A DNA stretch of 13,559 bases, from positions 1 through 13,559 of the forward strand of contig SVRB01000033.1 of assembly GCA_015065045.1 (NCBI GenBank), in the 5' to 3' direction. The position numbers were made by a program, and so were the translations under genes. The stretch's first letter is position 1, and the number at the start of each line of letters is the position of its first letter. Positions 1 through 6,997 of the stretch are shown piece by piece. Below the pieces are notes generated by a model. That model was not told where the DNA came from, did not search any database, and saw only the letters and a list, made by a program, of their open reading frames with translations. Source of the DNA: Oscillospiraceae bacterium. Its GTDB lineage: Bacteria; Bacillota; Clostridia; Oscillospirales; CAG-272.

Positions 1-1
1 T

Positions 2-349
2 AAAATTATAGTTGTAATAATAATGGTGGTTGTATTTATTGTTCATCTGTGGTTTTGGAGTTTTCCTTTATTGTGGGTGCGTGCTACTTATAATGAATTC
101 ACATCTCCTGATAAAGAACATACAGTAATAATTTACAGCGAATTTAATCTTGATCTTCTTTCTGATTTTTATTCAGTTGCTGTTTACGAAAAAACAACGT
201 TTTGTACTATGAAAAAAGTTGGATGGATTTCAAGACCTCGGGGCTGTGATGATCATTATTTTGTATGGAATGAGGAAGATTATGAAATACATTTTGAGTG
301 TGACAGAGGGCACAAGCATGAGCTTATAACTATAGCATATGTGAAATAG
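2..349 (+). CDS. Small membrane-anchored protein of unknown function, paralogue A (5' partial)
   Basis: I do not recognise the function. The reading frame is open to the left edge of the window, so the true start probably lies outside; an internal ATG at 23 would give 108 residues but has no Shine-Dalgarno sequence before it. The visible part starts with a hydrophobic segment rich in V, I, F and W, then a soluble domain from about base 92. The last 86 residues match the C-terminus of the next gene at 66 positions (about 77% by direct comparison). Conserved blocks are FTSPDKEHTV, FCTMKKVGW, CDDHYFVWNEED, EIHFEC and HKHE, with three shared Cys. The downstream copy has three membrane segments, so this one is probably a full-length sibling cut by the window. 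The stop is 40 nt before the next ATG, suggesting co-transcription. The SPDKEHTV-IY start loosely recalls DUF5412-like Gram-positive domains, a weak impression only. Confidence 0.7.
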   Translation, partial: KIIVVIIMVVVFIVHLWFWSFPLLWVRATYNEFTSPDKEHTVIIYSEFNLDLLSDFYSVAVYEKTTFCTMKKVGWISRPRGCDDHYFVWNEEDYEIHFECDRGHKHELITIAYVK

Positions 350-389
350 CCATTGATATTAAAACGCGTATTCTTGACGGAGGTATTTA

Positions 390-992
390 ATGAATACTGA
401 AGATAACATAAATACTATTTCTCCGAAAAAGAAAATAGTATTTCCAAAATACACAATAATTGCGTTGATTTTATCGGTAGTGTGTTTGACTACGTACGGT
501 ATAGCGAATATATTAGATAAACGAGATATACAGATGTATTTACTTGGAGTAGGCACAGATGCGATAATTTCGTTTTGCATAATTATGTTCAGTATATTGT
601 TTATAACAGCTGTCAGTGTTTTGTTCTACAAAAACAGCAAGCATAAGATATTAACTGTTGTATTAACATTATTTGTTTTATGTTACTACTATCCGATTTG
701 GTATATGTTATCATTGGATTGGTTTGGAACGTATGATGAATTTACATCTCCTGATAAGGAACATACTGTAGTAATATACCATGAATCTAATCTTAATTTC
801 CACGATGATTTTTATTCCGGTGAGATTTACGAAAAAACATCTTTTTGCACTATGAAAAAAGTTGGATGGCTTTCAAGACCTCGGAGCTGTGATGACCATT
901 ATTTTGTATGGAATGAGGAAGATTTTGAAATACATTTTGAGTGTGAGACAGAACACAAGCATGAGACTATAACGATAGCATATATAAAATAG
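390..992 (+). CDS. Three-TM membrane protein with C-terminal Cys-containing domain, paralogue B
   Basis: Function unknown. The start is well supported: GGAGG at 379-383 lies 6 nt before the ATG. The 200-residue protein has a short Lys-rich N-terminus (KKK at 13-15), hydrophobic segments at about 21-42, 50-80 and 86-108, and a soluble domain at 115-200. Positive charges before segment 1 and in the 81-86 loop (KNSKHK) place the N-terminus inside, so the C-terminal domain should face outside (inference by the positive-inside rule). The domain carries Cys153, Cys167 and Cys185, all conserved in the upstream paralogue, and many aromatic residues; two of these Cys could form a disulfide outside the cell. 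The gene ends 9 nt before a strong terminator and follows its paralogue by 40 nt, so the pair looks like a recent tandem duplication in one transcript. No catalytic motif is visible. A role as immunity, stress or envelope protein cannot be told apart from the sequence. Confidence 0.75.
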   Translation: MNTEDNINTISPKKKIVFPKYTIIALILSVVCLTTYGIANILDKRDIQMYLLGVGTDAIISFCIIMFSILFITAVSVLFYKNSKHKILTVVLTLFVLCYYYPIWYMLSLDWFGTYDEFTSPDKEHTVVIYHESNLNFHDDFYSGEIYEKTSFCTMKKVGWLSRPRSCDDHYFVWNEEDFEIHFECETEHKHETITIAYIK

Positions 993-1000
993 CATAAAAA

Positions 1001-1040
1001 ATTCCCGCAAACCGTATAGTCGGCAAGCGGGAATATTTTT
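1001..1040 (+). terminator. Rho-independent terminator after the paralogue pair
   Basis: An 8-bp stem ATTCCCGC (1001-1008) / GCGGGAAT (1027-1034) encloses an 18-nt loop with a further inner CCG/CGG pairing (1012-1014 with 1021-1023). ATTTTT follows directly. It begins 9 nt after the stop of the gene at 390-992. The upstream A-run (996-1001) could extend the stem against the T-run and help it act on the other strand too. Confidence 0.85.
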
Positions 1041-1069
1041 ATAGTTATATTTTGAAACAAGGCATAAAT

Positions 1070-1233
1070 AAGGCTTCTCCTTGAGGAGAAGCTGTCCGAA
1101 GGACTGATGAGGTGTAGCCGTTGAAGACGGCGTTGTAATCGTATAGCAGTGATAGTTATGAAAATGATGTAGTATATCCTACACCTCATCCGTCAGCCTA
1201 TGTCTGCCACCTTCTCCTCAAGGGGAAGGCTTT
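1070..1233. repeat. Palindromic MITE-like intergenic repeat with hairpin ends
   Basis: The two ends are imperfect inverted copies of about 47-54 bp: 1070-1116 and 1180-1233. The innermost 10 bp, ATGAGGTGTA (1107-1116) and TACACCTCAT (1180-1189), are perfect complements. Each end is also a local hairpin: GCTTCTCC TTGA GGAGAAGC (1073-1092, 8 bp perfect) and CCTTCTCC TCAA GGGGAAGG (1210-1229, one wobble). The right hairpin is followed by CTTTTT, and the left one read on the minus strand by CCTTATTT, so the element could stop transcription in both directions. The centre carries a GCCGT/ACGGC hairpin (1117-1131). It has no coding capacity. From memory, closely similar sequences recur between genes in Clostridia; I cannot count copies here. 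I saw no target-site duplication. Confidence 0.75.
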
Positions 1234-1323
1234 TTGGTTAGTTAATAAGAGTTGAATGATGGTAGACCAATAAAAATACGGACTTGTACGTCGAAAATAT
1301 CGGGTGGGGCATAGACCTAAAAT

Positions 1324-1352
1324 AATATCCCTCTGTTATACAGGGGGATATT
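1324..1352 (-). terminator. Terminator of the rpe-murE-asnB-ATP-grasp operon
   Basis: The 12-bp stem AATATCCCTCTG (1324-1335) / CAGGGGGATATT (1341-1352) has a single non-Watson-Crick pair and a 5-nt loop. It begins 9 nt past the minus-strand stop at 1362. Read on the minus strand it is followed by ATTATTTTAG, a broken T-tract. On the plus strand only scattered T follow, so the minus direction is the likely one. Confidence 0.7.
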
Positions 1353-1361
1353 TGTTATATG

Positions 1362-2594
1362 TTATTTTTTCTTGAAATAATAAGTTTTAAAGTTTTTGTA
1401 CTGACTGAGATAATAACGCTTGATCTTAAGCCATCTCTTTATATTAAAATCCTCTTTGCAGTCGAGTGTACGCATATACTTTTTCTGTTTTATGAGGTTT
1501 TTAACCTCATTTTTTAGTGCTTCATCGTCAATGTAGTTAAATATAACGCACTTCGGAACGTTAGCCCAAAGTGATATATTTTCGTTCAACGTACAGGAAT
1601 ATTCTTTCTCCAAAACAGCATCGTCAACAAGCGTTTGCATCATATTATAACCTGCGCATCTTACAAAGAACGAGCTTCTGCCGGGACGGGGGTTTATTTC
1701 CATCATATAATATTTTTTTCTGTTTCGGTCGTATTTCATATCAATGTTGGAAAAACCGACGTAACCGATATCTTCAAGGAATTTTTTGATTTTAGAATAG
1801 AGCTCCGTATCCCCTCTTGAAACGATTGCAGCATAGTTACCAAGCGTTTTAGGGTGGTATTCTTCAAGCACGGGCTGACCGAGACACATAAGCCTTACCT
1901 TGCCGTCCGAGTCGGAATATGAGTTCATAACGCGCATATCTGAGTCGTCGCCCTCAATGTATTCCTGAATAATAAGCTTTCCCTGATAGCCCGACTTGTT
2001 CATGCTTTCCATAACCTTAACGTAGGACTCTTTATCATAGAAAAAGAATACTTTTTTCTTGCCCTCAAATTCGCAGTGAAGATATTCGTATGCGTTTGAA
2101 TTTTCGGGTTTTACAACAATAGGAAAGTCAAAGGGGAGCTTGTCTATAGCAGCAATTCTATCATCGGGAAGCGCGATATACGTGCTCGGATAATCCATCC
2201 CGTACTTTTCGCAAAGCGCGTAAAATTTATCTTTTGTATCGAGCGTATCAAGCAATTCGGGGGATATGAATTTGTTTGAAATAAGCCCCTCGAATTTGTT
2301 ATAATGCTTTGAAACAAGCGCGCTGTAGTAATCCGAGCAGGGAATAACTATCAACTTGTCATACTTGGTTTTGTATTCTTTGAGCACTGAAAGCAGAGCG
2401 TTCGGGAAAACCTCATCCTTGTCAAAGTCAGCTATCTGCTTAACCGAGAAAAGACGGCTGTTGCTCGTAGGAGTAAGCTGTCTTGTACAGCAAAGAAGCG
2501 GTTTTATATTATATGCTTCTTTAAAGAGTCTTGCCGTTCCGTAGGCGTTTTCGTCGCTTCCGAGAACAATGGGGAAAAAGCTGTTATTACTCAT
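1362..2594 (-). CDS. ATP-grasp carboxylate-amine ligase, D-aspartate-ligase-like
   Basis: A 410-residue ATP-grasp enzyme. Such proteins activate a carboxylate as acyl phosphate with ATP and join it to an amine. Visible parts: an N-terminal preATP-grasp domain (about 1-115, starting with PIVLGSDENAYG), the ATP-binding lysine in PIVVKPENS (Lys162), the hinge block QEYIEGDDSD (210-219), FSNIDMKYD (281-289) and the Mg-binding MEINPRPGRSS (298-308). The C-terminal tail (about 365-410) is strongly basic. Length and layout resemble the predicted ATP-grasp group that includes Enterococcus D-aspartate ligase, which adds D-Asp to the stem-peptide lysine of peptidoglycan precursors; that link is from memory. 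The start has GAGG 7 nt upstream and lies 24 nt after asnB, as last gene of the operon. The murE-like and asnB neighbours support a peptidoglycan role (inference). The exact substrate is unknown; amino-acid or dipeptide ligation is the alternative. Confidence 0.75.
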   Translation of the reverse strand: MSNNSFFPIVLGSDENAYGTARLFKEAYNIKPLLCCTRQLTPTSNSRLFSVKQIADFDKDEVFPNALLSVLKEYKTKYDKLIVIPCSDYYSALVSKHYNKFEGLISNKFISPELLDTLDTKDKFYALCEKYGMDYPSTYIALPDDRIAAIDKLPFDFPIVVKPENSNAYEYLHCEFEGKKKVFFFYDKESYVKVMESMNKSGYQGKLIIQEYIEGDDSDMRVMNSYSDSDGKVRLMCLGQPVLEEYHPKTLGNYAAIVSRGDTELYSKIKKFLEDIGYVGFSNIDMKYDRNRKKYYMMEINPRPGRSSFFVRCAGYNMMQTLVDDAVLEKEYSCTLNENISLWANVPKCVIFNYIDDEALKNEVKNLIKQKKYMRTLDCKEDFNIKRWLKIKRYYLSQYKNFKTYYFKKK

Positions 2595-2618
2595 AGATTT
2601 GCCTCTTTTTTTGAATAA

Positions 2619-4472
2619 TTATCTCAGAATAAAATACTGTTCGTACCAGAGCAAGAATGAAAAAACAGTATAGATAACACGAGCATTATTTTTCTTTCCT
2701 TCAAGATGCTCGTTAAGGAGGTTGTTAAGATAATCAACGTCGAAAAACTCTTTTGCGTAATCGGAATCAAACTGTTTTTTGATAAGCTCGCAATATTTTT
2801 CGTCGCGTATCCAAACGCGGAAGGGAACCATAAAGCCTGCTTTTTTTCTGTTTGCCCATTCCTGCGGGATGTGCGATAAAGCAGCTTTTCTAAATGCTAA
2901 TTTCGTATGTCTGCCTTGTGTTTTTTGGTCAGAGGTAAGTGTTTTTGCAATCTTCCAAACCTCTCTGTCAAGGTAGGGAACACGCGCTTCGAGCGAGTGA
3001 GCCATCGTCATTTTATCAGCCTTTAAAAGTATATCGTAGGGAAGCCAAAGGTTCATATCGAGATACATTTTTTTGGTAAGATCATCACAGTCCTTTACTT
3101 TTTCATAGTAGGGAGCCGTTACGTCTTTATATGATAATTTGCTTCTGTATTTTTCGTTTGTGATTCTGTCAGCCTTTTCGTCATTCATAATAAATGCCTG
3201 ACCGATATAGGTATCTTCGACTCTTTCTGCATTTGACTTAAGGAATGTACGAACGTGTCTTTGAGGGAATTTAGAAAATACCTTAGCAACAGATTTTCTG
3301 AAAGAAAGGGGGAGCTTTTGATAGATCTTCGAGGGTGTACTCTGGATATACCAGTCATATCCGCCGAAAAGCTCATCAGCGCCCTCACCGCTTAATACTA
3401 CCTTAACGTCCTCAGCAGCGAGTGATGAGAGATAATAAAGCGGAACAGCCGAAAGGTTCGCGTGAGGCTCGTCTGAATGATATTGAACGTAAGGCAAAGC
3501 CTTAAAAAAATCGTCGGGGGTAATTTCTTTTATTCTGTTCGGTATGCCTATAATATCACAAAGGTCTTTTGCGAGGTTTGTTTCGTCGAAACCTTCGATC
3601 TGGAAGCCGACAGAGTAGGTTTTCATAGGCTTGATTCTGCCTTTGCGTACAGTAGATGCAACGTAGCTTGAATCAACACCACCCGACAAGAATGAACCAA
3701 CCTCAACGTCTGCGATCTGGTGGTATTCAACCGATGAAAGAACGGTTTCGTCTATCAATTTCACCGCATTGTCAAACGAACGCTTCTCGGGTGAAAACAT
3801 AGGCTCAAAATATTTTGTTTCGGTAAAGTTACCGTTATTGTATGTGAAGTAGCAACCGGGAGTAAGCTTATAAACGTTTTTGATGATACATTCTTTGGTA
3901 GGCGAATACTGGAATTCAAGATACATTTTCAATGCGTCGGGGTTTATTTCCTTCACAAAATCGGGGTGGGGAAGGAAAGACTTTATTTCCGAGCCAAAGA
4001 TGAGAGTTCCGTTAAATTCACCGTAATAAAAAGGCTTGATTCCGAAATAATCGCGTGCGCCGTAAAGGGTATGCTCTTGTTTATCGTAGATAACGAAAGC
4101 AAACATACCGCGAAGCATTTCAGCAGTTTTTTCTTTGTAGACCGTGTATGTATTGAGTATTACCTCAGTATCGGAGTTAGTGGAAAAAACACAGCCGTTT
4201 TCGTCAGCCAATTTCTGACGAAGCTCTCTGTAGTTATATATCTCGCCATTAAATACTATTACGTATCTTCCGTCTTTTGAGTGGATAGGCTGATCACCGC
4301 CCTCAAGGTCAATAATGCTAAGACGACGGAAGCCGAGAGAAACGTAGTCATCAACAAAATACCCGTCGCTGTCAGGGCCTCTGTGAACGATGGTGTCGCT
4401 CATTTTCTTTATAACTTCATTTTTGTTTATAAGTTGGTTGCTGTTTGAAAAAAATCCGGTAAAACCGCACAT
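2619..4472 (-). CDS. asnB: Asparagine synthase (glutamine-hydrolysing) family amidotransferase
   Basis: A 617-residue class II glutamine amidotransferase fused to an AsnB-type synthetase domain. The protein starts MCGFTGFF, so Cys2 becomes the N-terminal nucleophile. The glutaminase domain (about 2-200) shows RGPD (31-34), NGEIYN (75-80) and the RDYFGIKPFYY block (140-150). The synthetase domain has the ATP-pyrophosphatase P-loop SGGVDSS (263-269), SGEGADELFGGY (361-372) and an ADKMTMAHSLEARVPYLD block near the C-terminal third. It takes ammonia from glutamine and, through an adenylated carboxylate, forms an amide. Free asparagine is the default product, but members of this family also amidate cell wall precursors: Bacillus subtilis AsnB on diaminopimelate and lactic acid bacterial AsnH on D-aspartate (established). 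With a Mur ligase before it and an ATP-grasp ligase after it, a cell wall role is a reasonable inference. The start has AGGA 8 nt upstream; murE ends 37 nt before. Confidence 0.93.
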   Translation of the reverse strand: MCGFTGFFSNSNQLINKNEVIKKMSDTIVHRGPDSDGYFVDDYVSLGFRRLSIIDLEGGDQPIHSKDGRYVIVFNGEIYNYRELRQKLADENGCVFSTNSDTEVILNTYTVYKEKTAEMLRGMFAFVIYDKQEHTLYGARDYFGIKPFYYGEFNGTLIFGSEIKSFLPHPDFVKEINPDALKMYLEFQYSPTKECIIKNVYKLTPGCYFTYNNGNFTETKYFEPMFSPEKRSFDNAVKLIDETVLSSVEYHQIADVEVGSFLSGGVDSSYVASTVRKGRIKPMKTYSVGFQIEGFDETNLAKDLCDIIGIPNRIKEITPDDFFKALPYVQYHSDEPHANLSAVPLYYLSSLAAEDVKVVLSGEGADELFGGYDWYIQSTPSKIYQKLPLSFRKSVAKVFSKFPQRHVRTFLKSNAERVEDTYIGQAFIMNDEKADRITNEKYRSKLSYKDVTAPYYEKVKDCDDLTKKMYLDMNLWLPYDILLKADKMTMAHSLEARVPYLDREVWKIAKTLTSDQKTQGRHTKLAFRKAALSHIPQEWANRKKAGFMVPFRVWIRDEKYCELIKKQFDSDYAKEFFDVDYLNNLLNEHLEGKKNNARVIYTVFSFLLWYEQYFILR

Positions 4473-4509
4473 ATTATGTGTCCTTTCAAAGTTTTATCTA
4501 AAAATAAGA

Positions 4510-6021
4510 TCAGTTTGCAGTAATAAGTGAATCGTATTCGTTAAGAAGATCGATCGACAGCTGTGCATCGGTAGGGCAGTCCTCGTAAACAAGCCCTCTC
4601 TTAAGTCTTGTTTCTTCGCCTTTACCTGTGAAAAGAATAACCTTTTTGTCAGCTTTAAAATCGAAAACGGCGTTTCTGATTGCTTGTCCTCGGTCTTCAA
4701 TTTTTGAATAGGGACAATTTTTTATATTTGCCGCAATATCGTTTGCGATAGATTCAAACGGTTCTTCGCCCGAGTCTTCCTCGGTAATTACAATGTAATC
4801 GGAATTTGCGTCAGCCTCTTCTGCAAGGTCAACGCGTCTTAAGTGAGCCTTGCAACCGGGACATCCAAATACAGAAACGACCTTGTAATCGGGATATTCG
4901 ATGCCTACAGTGTTATAAAGAGCATTGAAGCTCATTTTGTTGTGAGCGTAGTCTACGATTATAACGATTTTTTCGTCATTACTCTTGTATACCTGCATTC
5001 TGCCGCTTACTCTTGCGTTGAGAAGTCCTGCGGAAACGTATTCCTCGGGGATTCCAAGTATATGGCAAACGGCTATTGCCGCCAATGCATTTGAAACGTT
5101 GAAGATACCGGGCATTGTTATGCACATTTCTTTTTCGTAATCGGGAGTTTTTACATCAAAATAGAATGCGTTATCTCTTTTTTCTATTGATTTGCAGTAA
5201 ATAGTATCGCTTTCGTGGCTTCCGAACGTAACAACGTTGCATTTGCCTTCAGCATACTCAAGCATTCTGTCAGCAAAATCAGCATCTGTGTTTATACAAG
5301 CAGTTTTGCAGGAGTCGAATATCTTGAGCTTTGATGAGAAATAATCCTCAAAATCAGCGTGTTCAACAGGGCTGATGTGGTCGGTGCCTATGTTTGTGAA
5401 AAGAGCAACGTCAAAGTTTACACCCGAAACTCTGTCATATTTCAAAGCCTGACTTGAAACCTCAGTTACAAGATGGGATATATTGCTGTTATACGCGTTG
5501 TCAAAGTGGCGGTAAAATTCGATCGCCTCGGGAGTGGTTATGTGTGATTCTATGTTAATAACACCATCATACGTATCAATAGACGATATTACAGCGCATG
5601 AAGGCTTGTTTACAGCCTTAAGATAAAGGTCAAGTATGGCTCTGATATAGTAAGTAACGGTGCTTTTTCCCTTTGTTCCTGTAATTCCGACAGAAACGAG
5701 CTTTGCGGGAGCATTATCAAAAAACAGCACAGCCAAAATAGGCATAGCTTTTCTGATATCAGAAACAAGAATTTCGTTATTTCTGCCGTATTCCTTTTGC
5801 GTTACGTAGCACAAAGCTCCGTTATTAAGAGCAAAATCAAGATATTCGTCTCTGAAATGAGCGCCCTTACAAACGAACAAGGCGTTGCTTGTTATTTCTC
5901 TTGTGTCGTAAGTAAGACATTTGATCTTTTCTTCCAAAAGATTGTCTGATACAGAATGTGAAACGAGTAATCCGTTGTTATCCAGAGCTTTAATATAGTC
6001 GGAAATTTTTAAGGATTTCAT
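4510..6021 (-). CDS. murE: MurE-like Mur ligase (UDP-MurNAc-tripeptide synthetase) with non-canonical specificity motif
   Basis: This 503-residue Mur ligase should add the third amino acid to UDP-MurNAc-L-Ala-D-Glu in the cytoplasm. All three Mur domains are present: an N-terminal UDP-binding part with CLTYDTREIT (35-44); a central ATPase with GITGTKGKST (112-121), TTPE (162-165), EVSSQAL (187-193), the probable carbamylated Lys231 in SKLKIF and NVSNALAA (308-315); and a C-terminal domain with SGRM (339-342) and DYAHN (357-361). The specificity region is unusual. Where diaminopimelate-type MurE has DNPRxEDP, this one reads EEDSGEEP (414-421), lacking the DNPR Asn, Pro and Arg; GKGHE is replaced by GKGEE (466-470), and GCPGCKAHLRR (386-396) precedes. 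The latter recalls lysine-type and clostridial MurE-like branches. The substrate is therefore open (Lys, Orn or other). The start has AAAGG close upstream; rpe ends 36 nt before, asnB follows after 37 nt. Confidence 0.87.
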   Translation of the reverse strand: MKSLKISDYIKALDNNGLLVSHSVSDNLLEEKIKCLTYDTREITSNALFVCKGAHFRDEYLDFALNNGALCYVTQKEYGRNNEILVSDIRKAMPILAVLFFDNAPAKLVSVGITGTKGKSTVTYYIRAILDLYLKAVNKPSCAVISSIDTYDGVINIESHITTPEAIEFYRHFDNAYNSNISHLVTEVSSQALKYDRVSGVNFDVALFTNIGTDHISPVEHADFEDYFSSKLKIFDSCKTACINTDADFADRMLEYAEGKCNVVTFGSHESDTIYCKSIEKRDNAFYFDVKTPDYEKEMCITMPGIFNVSNALAAIAVCHILGIPEEYVSAGLLNARVSGRMQVYKSNDEKIVIIVDYAHNKMSFNALYNTVGIEYPDYKVVSVFGCPGCKAHLRRVDLAEEADANSDYIVITEEDSGEEPFESIANDIAANIKNCPYSKIEDRGQAIRNAVFDFKADKKVILFTGKGEETRLKRGLVYEDCPTDAQLSIDLLNEYDSLITAN

Positions 6022-6057
6022 AAAACCTTTACCGCCTTTTTTTAGTTTATCTATGTT

Positions 6058-6702
6058 TTAAGCCTCAGCGTTTTTACGCAATGTTTCTATAGCCAAAGAA
6101 ACGTCCTCTTTGCCGAATACAGCAGAGCCTGCAACAAGAATGTTAGCTCCAGCTTTTACGACAGAATTGATGTTGCTTTCGTTAATACCGCCGTCAACTT
6201 CGATGTCGAGAGTGGGGAATAATGCTCTTGCTTCTTTGATCTTGTCGAGCGATTCCGGAATAAAGGACTGACCGCCGAATCCGGGTTCAACTGACATAAT
6301 AAGAAGCATATCGAATTTTCCTTCAAGGTGCTTGATCTCGCTTATGGGAGTCTTGGGTTTGATTGAAAGACCTGCTTTTATACCGAGAGAATGGATCTTT
6401 TCCAACGTTTCTTCAACGTTTTCACAAGACTCATAATGGATAGTGATTATATCGCTTCCCGCATTATAAAAATCGTCTATATAGCGAATGGGGTCAACTA
6501 TCATAAGGTGTGTATCGAATACCATTTTGCTCTGGTTACGGATGGATTTTTGAATTCCCGAACCAAGAGAAATATTGGGTACGAAAAGCCCGTCCATAAC
6601 GTCGATATGTAAGTATTCTGCGCCGCCTTTTTCAGCTTTTTCTACGTCAGAACCGAGCTTTGAAAAATCACATGAAAGTATTGATGGTGAAATTTTTATC
6701 AT
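6058..6702 (-). CDS. rpe: Ribulose-phosphate 3-epimerase
   Basis: A 214-residue TIM-barrel enzyme interconverting D-ribulose 5-phosphate and D-xylulose 5-phosphate in the pentose phosphate pathway. Full family length with every hallmark: ISPSILSCDFSKL at the N-terminus, HIDVMDG (32-38) with metal-binding His32 and catalytic Asp34, DTHLM (63-67) with His65, VEPGFGGQ (138-145), VDGGIN (169-174) with the second catalytic Asp170, and AGSAVF (191-196) for phosphate binding. The start is firm: GGAGG lies 9 nt before the ATG. It is first in the minus-strand operon leading into murE. In many Firmicutes rpe sits beside rsgA and the prkC/prpC signalling genes, which are absent here. A perfect hairpin lies just upstream of its ribosome binding site. 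Confidence 0.96.
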   Translation of the reverse strand: MIKISPSILSCDFSKLGSDVEKAEKGGAEYLHIDVMDGLFVPNISLGSGIQKSIRNQSKMVFDTHLMIVDPIRYIDDFYNAGSDIITIHYESCENVEETLEKIHSLGIKAGLSIKPKTPISEIKHLEGKFDMLLIMSVEPGFGGQSFIPESLDKIKEARALFPTLDIEVDGGINESNINSVVKAGANILVAGSAVFGKEDVSLAIETLRKNAEA

Positions 6703-6718
6703 TTGTAGTTTCCTCCGA

Positions 6719-6738
6719 AAACAGCGTCATCGCTGTTT
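6719..6738 (-). promoter_or_regulatory. Hairpin directly before the rpe ribosome binding site
   Basis: On the transcribed strand AAACAGCG (6738-6731) pairs perfectly with CGCTGTTT (6726-6719) around an ATGA loop. The GGAGG of rpe begins two nucleotides past the stem. Four T end the hairpin, too few for a classical terminator. It may set leader stability or ribosome access; the function is inferred only from position. Confidence 0.5.
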
Positions 6739-6896
6739 GAAAAATTAAGATTGTCAAATAAATATGTAAATTCGAAATTTTGTGAATATTAGGTTCGGTG
6801 TCGAAAGTAACCAAAACACATAAAATAATATCAGGTATGCAAAACGGAAACCTTACGGAAATGGAAGTTGCCGAAAGGCTAAAATAAAGGATTGTG

Positions 6897-6930
6897 GGCT
6901 TTGTATTCAACCGTAAAAAGCCGTTTTTAT
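6897..6930 (+). terminator. Terminator-like hairpin, plus strand
   Basis: GGCTTT (6897-6902) pairs with AAAGCC (6917-6922) over a 14-nt loop and is followed by GTTTTTAT. The orientation would stop plus-strand transcription, although no plus-strand gene is recognised to its left. The stem is short, so it may be chance. Confidence 0.35.
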
Positions 6931-6997
6931 ATAGATATCTACACTGTACCAAGGCGTAAAAAAAGTAACAGTATTACGGATTTTAAAATAAGTCAAG

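Larger units (their letters stand above)
993..1361. other. Convergent intergenic spacer
   Basis: This 369-base stretch separates the plus-strand paralogue pair from the end of the minus-strand rpe operon. It holds a terminator for the left genes (1001-1040), a palindromic repeat element (1070-1233) and a terminator for the right operon (1324-1352). Between 1234 and 1323 I see no gene or convincing signal. A minus-strand open frame crosses much of it (899-1189) but lies in the repeat and opposite the real gene, so I do not call it. Confidence 0.7.

Noticed and set aside
899..1189. Minus-strand 96-codon open frame
   Set aside because: It runs opposite the 3' end of the paralogue gene, through its terminator and the palindromic repeat; the composition looks non-coding.
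6753..6758. Exact TTGACA on the minus strand upstream of rpe
   Set aside because: No acceptable -10 hexamer lies 15-19 nt downstream (the position falls in the AAACAGCG hairpin), so I did not call it a promoter.
6837..6887. 16-codon plus-strand frame (MQNGNLTEMEVAERLK) before a terminator-like hairpin
   Set aside because: No clear ribosome binding site, very short, and no recognisable family; LTEMEVAERLK faintly resembles helix-turn-helix text, but this is too little to call a gene or a remnant.
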